A stretch of DNA of 5,926 bases from CAZOMR01 sp964580655 (GTDB lineage Bacteria > RBG-13-61-14 > CAZOMR01): the NCBI GenBank assembly GCA_964580655.1, contig CAZOMR010000208.1:1-5926 (forward strand). The letters are read 5' to 3'. A program made the translations under genes and the position numbers. This document shows, piece after piece, positions 1 to 5,571 of this stretch; the stretch's first letter is position 1, and the number at the start of each line of letters is the position of its first letter. The notes below the pieces were generated by a model, which was given only the letters and a program-made list of their open reading frames with translations, was not told the DNA's origin and searched no databases.

Positions 1-70
1 GCAGAGCCCCTACGGCCGAGAATGAAAAAAGTCACCATTTATGTCGCACACCCTTGGGGGGATGTCCAGT

Positions 71-99
71 TTGCTATCATCTGGAATATATGTTAAAAT
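71..99 (+). promoter_or_regulatory. sigma70-type promoter of the four-gene operon
   Basis: The -35-like hexamer TTGCTA (71-76) is separated by exactly 17 bases from the -10 hexamer TAAAAT (94-99), which has an extended -10 TG at 91-92. The -10 matches TATAAT at five of six positions and the -35 matches TTGACA at four of six. Transcription would start near 105-107, giving a 5'UTR of about 47 nt before the ATG at 153. No other promoter-like pair stands out before the downstream genes, whose overlaps and short gaps suggest that all four are read from here. Predicted from sequence only. Confidence 0.55.
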
Positions 100-111
100 T
101 TAAACAAGATT

Positions 112-125
112 GAGGATGGGTCCTC
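112..125 (+). promoter_or_regulatory. small 5'UTR hairpin
   Basis: GAGGA (112-116) and TCCTC (121-125) form a perfect 5-bp inverted repeat around a TGGG loop. An alternative pairing, TGGG (117-120) with CCCA (125-128), is mutually exclusive with it. The hairpin lies between the predicted transcription start and the first start codon, and it sequesters the only GAGG-like stretch in the leader. It may affect translation or mRNA stability, but it is short and could be chance. Confidence 0.25.
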
Positions 126-152
126 CCAGATTGGCCATAATTACTTTGTGAT

Positions 153-2318
153 ATGAATTACATGAAGATTTTTTCTCGAATCCTTCTCATCTTGCTGGCT
201 CTTTTTCTCTGGCCGGTATCAAGCCAGGCCTATATAGGTCCGGGTGCCGGGTTCGCCATTCTCGGGTCTTTCATGGTCTTCTTCTTTGCATTTCTGGCCG
301 CCCTGATGAGTGTGTTGGTCTGGCCGGTCCGGGCTGTTGTCCGGTTCATCCAGATCAAGCGATCCGGTCTTCATCCGCATGTTAAGCGGGTTGTGATCGT
401 GGGTCTTGACGGGCTGGACCCGGACTATGCCCGGGAACTGATGGATCAAGGTAAACTTCCCAATCTGGATGCGCTGAGCAAACAAGGTTGTTTTCACAAA
501 CTGCGCACCACATTCCCCTCCATGTCGCCTGTGGCATGGTCTACATTCGCCACTGGCGTGAACCCCGGCAAACACAACATCTACGACTTCCTTACTCCTG
601 ACCGGCGAACCTACCTGCCCACCTTGAGTTCCACCCACATCGGCAAACCGGAAAGAACCCTCAAGCTGGGCCGATACCGGATTCCTCTTAGCAGGCCGGA
701 AATCAGGCTTTTGCGCCGCAGTGTTCCTTTCTGGAAGATACTCGGAGACCACTGGGTCTTCTCGCACATCCTGCGTGTGCCTATCACTTTCCCTCCGGAG
801 AAATTCTACGGCGCTCTGCTCTCCGCCATGTGCGTACCGGACCTGAAGGGCACTCAAGGGACATTTACATATTTCAGACCGCAAAAAAATTCCGAGGTCA
901 AGCATACCGGCGGCGTTGAAGTCGCACTGGAAAAATATGACCGCGGCTATCGCGGCTATCTCCCCGGCCCGGAGAACAGCCTGACTGAGACAAACGAGGA
1001 ACTTCGGATTCCCTTTAGTCTCTCCCCCAATGGAACATCCGCGGTATCCGGAAAAAACAGCACATGGTGGCTTGAGATGCCGGATCAACGGCTGGAGTTG
1101 AAGGTCGGCGAATACTCGGACTGGGTTCAACTTGGATTCCGGGCCGCTCCCGGGATCAAGGTCTCCGGCATAGCCCGGTTCCTGCTTTTGGGAAAAGACT
1201 CAGAACCTGGTCTTTACCTGACACCGATCAACATTGACCCTGCGAGCCCGGCCATGCCTATCTCTCATCCTTCTTTCTATTCCATTCTGCTCGCCAAGCT
1301 CCAGGGGCCTTATGCCACGCTGGGCCTGGCGGAGGACACCTGGGGTCTTAATGAGCGAGTTCTTGACGAGGATGCCTTCCTGAACCAGGCCTGGAAGCAT
1401 CATGCAGAAAGGGAGGCCATGTTCTTCCACGCACTGCGCCGCACGCGGCGAGGTGCATGCGTGTGTGTGTTCGATGCCACGGACAGGATCCAGCACATGT
1501 TCTTCCGGTATAAAGTGCCTGACCATCCTGCAAACCGGGACAAGGATACAGAAAAGCACTGTAACGCTATTGAAGAACTTTACACCCGGATGGACGAGAT
1601 GATAGGCCGTGTGCGGGCCGAGATCGGGAATGATGATGTACTGATGGTCATCTCTGATCACGGGTTCAAGCCTTTCCGCAGGGGTGTAAACCTCAATTCA
1701 TGGTTGTGGAAAAACGGATATCTGGCATGCAAGTCCTCTAGCGGCAGTGGTGAGATGTTCGAGAATGTGGACTGGGATCGGACCCGGGCTTATGCGCTGG
1801 GTCTCTCGGGCATATACCTGAACCTGAAGGGCCGTGAGAGCAAGGGCGTTGTGGAGGGAGGCTCGGAGGCTGATGCGCTTATCAAGGAGTTATCAGAAAA
1901 GCTGACCGGTATTCTGGACCCTGGGACAGGGGAAGTGGCTATCAACAGGGCTTACCTTGCGAAGGATGTTCTGTTCGGGCCTTATCAGGATAATGCGCCG
2001 GAGCTTATCATAGGCTACAACCAGGGATACCGCGCCTCCTGGGATGGCACCCTTGGCGTGGTCAATGATGTTGTTTTTGAAGACAACCTGAAAAGCTGGA
2101 GCGGGGATCACATCATGGACCCCAAGCTCGTGCCGGGGGTATTTTTCTCAAACCGCAGGATTGATGAACAGGACCCCGGGCTTGTGGACATAGCGGCCAC
2201 GGTGCTTGCGCTTTTTGACATCAGGATTCCGGGGCACATGGATGGGAAGCCCCTGTTCCACACGGAGAATTTAGAAACACTTAGAAGCCGGACAAACCAA
2301 GTCGAGGATAGCCGATGA
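153..2318 (+). CDS. membrane-anchored alkaline phosphatase/NPP-superfamily hydrolase (type I phosphodiesterase-like)
   Basis: This 721-residue protein is a two-metal hydrolase of the alkaline phosphatase superfamily, closest to nucleotide pyrophosphatase/phosphodiesterases. The metal and catalytic residues can be placed by motif: D86 (GLDG), nucleophile S125 (SPVAWSTFATG), D444 and H448 (DRIQH), D502-H503 (SDHGF) and H653 (WSGDH). Residues 160-420 form a long insert between the nucleophile and the second metal motif. The N-terminus has a hydrophobic helix (about 8-25), a YIGPGAG loop (27-33), a second helix (about 34-57) and a basic stretch (R60, R64, K69, R70, K79). This predicts a helical hairpin with the catalytic domain in the cytoplasm. 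SQA-Y at 24-27 could instead be a signal peptidase site, but the second helix would still anchor the protein. The start lacks a clear Shine-Dalgarno; ATG at 162 is an alternative. It is first in the operon and overlaps the next gene by ATGA. The substrate (phosphodiester, phosphomonoester or sulfate ester) is unknown. Confidence 0.85.
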   Translation: MNYMKIFSRILLILLALFLWPVSSQAYIGPGAGFAILGSFMVFFFAFLAALMSVLVWPVRAVVRFIQIKRSGLHPHVKRVVIVGLDGLDPDYARELMDQGKLPNLDALSKQGCFHKLRTTFPSMSPVAWSTFATGVNPGKHNIYDFLTPDRRTYLPTLSSTHIGKPERTLKLGRYRIPLSRPEIRLLRRSVPFWKILGDHWVFSHILRVPITFPPEKFYGALLSAMCVPDLKGTQGTFTYFRPQKNSEVKHTGGVEVALEKYDRGYRGYLPGPENSLTETNEELRIPFSLSPNGTSAVSGKNSTWWLEMPDQRLELKVGEYSDWVQLGFRAAPGIKVSGIARFLLLGKDSEPGLYLTPINIDPASPAMPISHPSFYSILLAKLQGPYATLGLAEDTWGLNERVLDEDAFLNQAWKHHAEREAMFFHALRRTRRGACVCVFDATDRIQHMFFRYKVPDHPANRDKDTEKHCNAIEELYTRMDEMIGRVRAEIGNDDVLMVISDHGFKPFRRGVNLNSWLWKNGYLACKSSSGSGEMFENVDWDRTRAYALGLSGIYLNLKGRESKGVVEGGSEADALIKELSEKLTGILDPGTGEVAINRAYLAKDVLFGPYQDNAPELIIGYNQGYRASWDGTLGVVNDVVFEDNLKSWSGDHIMDPKLVPGVFFSNRRIDEQDPGLVDIAATVLALFDIRIPGHMDGKPLFHTENLETLRSRTNQVEDSR
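2304..2307 (+). promoter_or_regulatory. ribosome binding site of the second hydrolase
   Basis: GAGG lies 7 nt before the ATG at 2315, inside the last codons of the upstream gene. With the ATGA stop-start overlap (2315-2318) it supports this start and suggests translational coupling of the two paralogues. A start here also places the lipoprotein signal correctly. Confidence 0.6.
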
Positions 2319-4378
2319 GGGTTTCAAAAAAGGCCAGCTTGCCCGCTTTTGTCACTCTACTGCTAGGGGCGCTAGTGTTTTTTAACTCCTGCGAGGATAA
2401 GACCCGCGGGGCTGGCGAGAGCGGCGGGATCGGCGGGATCGGCGGGATCGGCGAAAAAAAGGTTTTGATCATGGGCATTGACGGGCTTGACCCTCTTCTC
2501 CTCCAGCGCTACATGGACCTGGGCGAGATGCCGAATTTCCGCGGGCTGATAGGCCGTGACAATTTCTCCAAGCTCGGCACAAGCATCCCGCCTCAAAGCC
2601 CGGTCGCCTGGGCCAACTTCATCACAAGCCTTGACCCTGGCGGGCACGGTATATTTGATTTCATCCACCGTGTGCCGGAAGATTTCAACCTTTATCTTTC
2701 CACATCGCGCACGATTGAGCCTCCGGAGAACAGGAAGGTCCAGGTCGGCAAATGGGTGATCCCCCTGGCAAGCGGCGAGGTAAAGCTTTTGCGGCACGGC
2801 CGGCCTTTCTGGGAATACCTGGAGGATGCGGGTATTCCCTGCACCATCTTCCGGGTGCCGAGTAATTTTCCGCCGGAGCAAGGCAAGGCCCGGACATTCT
2901 CAGGCATGGGCACCCCGGACATCCTCGGCACATACGGCACCTTTTCCTTCTATACAGACAACCCGCCAGATGACGCAGAAGAGGTTACCGGCGGGGAGAT
3001 ATATCCTACATTCCCTCATAATAATGTGGCTGAATGCGTGCTGAACGGCCCGACAAACACCTTCCGCCTGGACGATGAGAGACCTTACATCGGGCATGGA
3101 GAGAATAAGAGGCGCAACTATGCGAATGCCGAGTTGCCCTTCACGGTTTACCTTGACCCGGAAAACCCCTCAGCCAAGATCGCGATTGATGAAGCGGAAA
3201 TACTCTTATCAGAAGGGGAATGGAGTGATTGGGTGCCGATCCGGTTCGAGTTGATCCCACACCTGAAACATCTTAACGGCCTTGTGCTTTTTTATTTGCA
3301 GGAAGTAAGACCTGATTTCAAACTATATGTATCCCCGATCCAGATAGACCCCCAAAAGCCTGCCCTGCCTCTGTCCAACCCTCCGGAGTATGCAAAGGAG
3401 CTTTTCAAGGGATCGGGTTATTTTTACACCCAGGGCATGGCGGAGGACACGAAGGCTCGTTCGCACAACATCTTCAATGACGAGGAATACCTTTATCAAT
3501 CACGGATAGTGCTGAAGGAGACGCTTGAACTCTTCAGGTATCACCTGGAGCATTTTGACAAGGGCATGCTTTTCTTTTACTTCTCAACGCTGGACCTGGG
3601 CCAGCACATGTTTTACCGATACATTGACCCTGACAATCCCACGCATGAGCCTTACATGGTGGCGAAGATGGGCGATGTCCTGATGCAGTTATATCATGAG
3701 ATGGACAATGCACTCGGTATGGCCCTGCCGTATGTTGATGAAAACACCACCCTGATCATCATGTCCGACCACGGCTTCTCACCCTTTGATTACGGGTTCA
3801 ACCTCAATTCATGGCTCCTGGATAACGGCTACCTTTATCTTACAAACCCGGCTAAAAGGGACGAGACCGATTATTTTGATAATGTGGACTGGGGACGGAC
3901 GCGCGCATACGGACTCGGCATCAACGGGCTTTACATCAACCAGCATGGCCGGGAATGGAGCGGGATTGTTTTTCCAGGGCCTGAGAAGGAGGCTCTCATG
4001 AACGAGCTTAAGAGCAAGCTGGAGGCTCTTGTTGACCCTGCGACCGGAGAGCACCCCATTCTTACCGTTTACCGTGCGGACAGGGTCTATCACGGCCCGT
4101 ATCTTGATGTGGCTCCGGACATGATAGTGGGTTATAACCACAAATACCGCGCAAGCTGGGAGACCACCCTGGGCAAGTTTCCAAAGGAATGGTTTATCCC
4201 GAATGATGATGCCTGGAGCGGAGACCATTGCGTGGACACAAAGCTTGTGCCCGGGTCCATAGTAACGAATCGGCCTATCAAGAAAGAGGCCCCGAGCCTT
4301 CTGGATATAGGGCCTACGGTGCTCGAACTCTTTGGCGTGAACATTCCAGAGCACATGCAGGGCAAGCCGATCTTTTGA
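2315..4378 (+). CDS. lipoprotein alkaline phosphatase/NPP-superfamily hydrolase, paralogue of the upstream gene
   Basis: This 687-residue protein is a paralogue of its upstream neighbour. They share the order of all motifs and several long signatures: SPVAW, GTxGTF, the FNLNSWL/VNLNSWL region, NVDWxRTRAY, YRASW and WSGDHxxDxKLVPG. Active-site residues are intact: D56, nucleophile S95, D427 and H431 (DLGQH), D485-H486 (SDHGF) and H638. The N-terminus differs. It has a basic start (R2, K5, K6), a hydrophobic core (about 9-23) and FFNSC ending in C26, a plausible though imperfect lipobox. The protein is therefore probably a lipoprotein facing the periplasm, in contrast to its neighbour. A Gly-Ile repeat linker (about 37-46) separates the anchor from the catalytic domain. 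The chain ends at GKPIF, close to the superfamily core end. The substrate is unknown; the family covers phosphodiesterases, phosphomutases, sulfatases and phosphoglycerol transferases. The most likely origin is tandem duplication followed by relocation of the product. Confidence 0.85.
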   Translation: MRVSKKASLPAFVTLLLGALVFFNSCEDKTRGAGESGGIGGIGGIGEKKVLIMGIDGLDPLLLQRYMDLGEMPNFRGLIGRDNFSKLGTSIPPQSPVAWANFITSLDPGGHGIFDFIHRVPEDFNLYLSTSRTIEPPENRKVQVGKWVIPLASGEVKLLRHGRPFWEYLEDAGIPCTIFRVPSNFPPEQGKARTFSGMGTPDILGTYGTFSFYTDNPPDDAEEVTGGEIYPTFPHNNVAECVLNGPTNTFRLDDERPYIGHGENKRRNYANAELPFTVYLDPENPSAKIAIDEAEILLSEGEWSDWVPIRFELIPHLKHLNGLVLFYLQEVRPDFKLYVSPIQIDPQKPALPLSNPPEYAKELFKGSGYFYTQGMAEDTKARSHNIFNDEEYLYQSRIVLKETLELFRYHLEHFDKGMLFFYFSTLDLGQHMFYRYIDPDNPTHEPYMVAKMGDVLMQLYHEMDNALGMALPYVDENTTLIIMSDHGFSPFDYGFNLNSWLLDNGYLYLTNPAKRDETDYFDNVDWGRTRAYGLGINGLYINQHGREWSGIVFPGPEKEALMNELKSKLEALVDPATGEHPILTVYRADRVYHGPYLDVAPDMIVGYNHKYRASWETTLGKFPKEWFIPNDDAWSGDHCVDTKLVPGSIVTNRPIKKEAPSLLDIGPTVLELFGVNIPEHMQGKPIF
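2423..2453 (+). repeat. 9-bp tandem repeat (GGCGGGATC)x3 plus partial unit, followed by A7
   Basis: Three exact copies of GGCGGGATC (2423-2431, 2432-2440, 2441-2449) are followed by a partial GGCG (2450-2453) and a run of seven A (2454-2460). The unit is a multiple of three, so copy number changes would lengthen or shorten the GGI linker between the lipid anchor and the catalytic domain without a frameshift. The A7 run could cause frameshifts if it slipped. Confidence 0.9.
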
Positions 4379-4386
4379 CGCAAAAA

Positions 4387-4392
4387 AGGAGG
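4387..4392 (+). promoter_or_regulatory. strong Shine-Dalgarno of the small RHH-like gene
   Basis: AGGAGG is a perfect core, 11 nt before the ATG at 4404, a slightly long spacing. A nearer TTG at 4397 is in another frame. It is the strongest ribosome binding site in the operon and argues that this 61-codon gene is really translated, possibly at a higher level than its neighbours. Confidence 0.7.
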
Positions 4393-4403
4393 CTAGTTGA
4401 AAA

Positions 4404-4589
4404 ATGTCCAGGGTAAAAATATCCAAGGACCTTTACGCGCGCGTGAAGAAATTCGCAGAGCTTGCAGGATATTCATCGGTAGATGAATTCGTAATGCACG
4501 CGCTGGAAAAAGAGGTCTCACAGCTTGATGATTCAGACACCGAGGAAGAGATCAAGAAGAAGCTGAAGGGGCTGGGCTACATTTCCTAG
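4404..4589 (+). CDS. small ribbon-helix-helix-like protein with acidic linker and LGYI tail
   Basis: This 61-residue protein has a pattern typical of ribbon-helix-helix (RHH, CopG/Arc-type) domains. A short strand RVKIS (3-7) carries alternating R3, K5, S7. Helix A is about 8-22, a GYSS turn 22-25, and helix B about 25-40. Then come an acidic linker DDSDTEEE (42-49) and a basic tail ending LKGLGYIS. RHH proteins dimerise and usually bind DNA through the strand, so autoregulation of the operon is possible. The (K/R)xLGYI ending is, from my recollection of the families, common at the C-termini of sulfatases and related hydrolases, which hints at a protein-interaction role with the two upstream enzymes instead. 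The gene lies 25 nt after the second hydrolase and 18 nt before the membrane protein, with no partner gene resembling a known toxin. It has a perfect AGGAGG upstream, so it is probably real. Function is inferred only. Confidence 0.65.
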   Translation: MSRVKISKDLYARVKKFAELAGYSSVDEFVMHALEKEVSQLDDSDTEEEIKKKLKGLGYIS

Positions 4590-4607
4590 GGGATACAGGC
4601 GAAGGCT

Positions 4608-5462
4608 ATGTCCACGCTGATCTTTTACATACAGCGCATGGTGGATATTTTTTTTCTGCCTTTTGAAAAAATCCACCCTCTATGGGGACTCTCTGCGGCC
4701 ACGATCCTTGTTACGGTTTTCGCGCTTATCATCTACAAGTATAGCTCCAACCAGGCTGGCATCCATGATGCCAAGGATAAGATCAAGGCCAACTTCCTGG
4801 AGGTCTGGCTTTATATTGACTATCCATCCCTGATCCTTCGGGCACAGGCAGGCATCTTCAAATCAGGCGGCCGATACCTGCTTTACGCAATAGTTCCGTT
4901 ACTTATCATGATCCTTCCTGTCATGCTCTTTCTGATCAACATGGAGTTCCGCTATCACTACCGGCCACTCAAGCAGGGAGAAACAGCACTCGTTAAAATC
5001 CGTCTGCCGGGAAGAATGGATGAATGGAAGGATCGGGTATCTCTCAATCTGCCCGAAGGCCTGTCCATGGCCGGAGCCCCGGTGAGAATCCACCAGCGAG
5101 ACCCTGATACCGGAAAGGAATTCTTCGAGTGCGACTGGAATATCAGGGTAGAACAAGAGGGAGAGTATCATATCCAGATACAGGCTGGCAGGGATACCTT
5201 TTCCCCGAAAATTCTGGCCGGAGAGGGCACACCGCGGCTCAACCCGGTTACGGCGCGTGGAGCAAGAGCATCTATCGCCGCGTTCTGGCACCCGCCCCTG
5301 GAACGGTTCAAAAACCCGGCTGGCTATGTCCGGATAGAGATAAAATATCCGAATCTTGACTTCCCATTCCTCGGCTGGAATACCTGGTGGGTCTGGCCGT
5401 TTCTAATTATTATGTTCATCGCGGCTTTCGCTATCCGAAGACCACTTCGCGTGGAGTTCTAA
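4608..5462 (+). CDS. three-helix membrane protein with extracytoplasmic beta-rich domain, unknown function
   Basis: I do not recognise a named family for this 284-residue protein. Hydrophobic helices are at about 25-43, 91-112 and 260-276. The loop 44-90 is charged and helical (KYSSNQ, AKDKIKANFLEVW), and the C-terminus is basic (IRRPLRVEF). The positive-inside rule gives an outside N-terminus, an inside 44-90 loop, an outside 113-255 domain and an inside tail. The 120-255 region alternates hydrophobic and polar residues (VSLNL, YHIQIQAG, VRIEIKYP) as an Ig-like or other beta-sandwich would. The first half (amphipathic N-terminus, TM, cytosolic helical hairpin, TM) resembles the layout of YidC/EMC3/DUF106 proteins, but this is topology only. 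It is the last gene of the operon and starts 18 nt after the small RHH-like gene. The ribosome site is weak (CAGG at 4597 or GAAGG at 4601). A role as membrane partner or scaffold for the two hydrolases is inference. Confidence 0.7.
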   Translation: MSTLIFYIQRMVDIFFLPFEKIHPLWGLSAATILVTVFALIIYKYSSNQAGIHDAKDKIKANFLEVWLYIDYPSLILRAQAGIFKSGGRYLLYAIVPLLIMILPVMLFLINMEFRYHYRPLKQGETALVKIRLPGRMDEWKDRVSLNLPEGLSMAGAPVRIHQRDPDTGKEFFECDWNIRVEQEGEYHIQIQAGRDTFSPKILAGEGTPRLNPVTARGARASIAAFWHPPLERFKNPAGYVRIEIKYPNLDFPFLGWNTWWVWPFLIIMFIAAFAIRRPLRVEF

Positions 5463-5486
5463 AAGTCTCAGGCCTCAAGCCTAAAA
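5461..5486 (-). terminator. possible rho-independent terminator for gyrB
   Basis: Read on the minus strand, TTTTAGGC (5486-5479) can pair with GCCTGAGA (5473-5466) around a TTGAG loop, giving eight pairs of which two are G-U. C and TTTT (5464-5461) follow. On the plus strand the same stretch has two C-A mismatches, so it favours gyrB over the operon. It ends on the stop codon of the convergent membrane protein gene. The stem is weak and the T-tract short, so this is tentative. Confidence 0.3.
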
Positions 5487-5487
5487 T

Positions 5488-5507
5488 CACCACAGAGACA
5501 CAGAGAA
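5488..5507. repeat. CACCACAGAGACACAGAGAA dispersed-repeat-like sequence
   Basis: This 20-bp purine/CA-rich stretch is built from CACAGAGA-like units (CACAGAGA at 5491, CACAGAGA at 5499). From memory, near-identical ACCACAGAGACACAGAG strings recur in intergenic DNA of many environmental bacteria. Only one copy is present here, so its status as a genomic repeat cannot be shown from this window. Confidence 0.35.
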
Positions 5508-5571
5508 TTTGAAATTTAAAGGAATGTGCTAAAAGGAGAAGCGGTTACTTGTTTTTCAAGCATCTGGTTTG

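Noticed and set aside
1..113. Possible 3' end of an upstream gene: open frames run from the left edge to stops at 94-96 (frame 1, with an ATG at 22 giving 24 residues) and 111-113 (frame 3, containing CPVC).
   Set aside because: Both overlap the predicted promoter, are too short to show family motifs, and the two frames cannot be told apart; without upstream sequence neither is supported.
219..1130. 303-codon open frame on the minus strand opposite the first hydrolase.
   Set aside because: Antisense to a gene with a full active site; composition (many R, G, H, Q, no domain pattern) is that of a shadow of GC-rich codons.
3809..4426. 205-codon open frame on the minus strand opposite the second hydrolase and the start of the small gene.
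   Set aside because: Antisense to the conserved SDHGF-to-C-terminus part of the hydrolase; no recognisable motif or ribosome site.
4404..4589. Antitoxin of a type II toxin-antitoxin pair.
   Set aside because: The fold pattern would allow it, but the neighbouring genes are large hydrolases and a membrane protein, with no toxin-like partner next to it.
5548..5560. CTTG-TTTTT-CAAG inverted repeat as terminator.
   Set aside because: Only a 4-bp AT-rich stem and no following T-tract.
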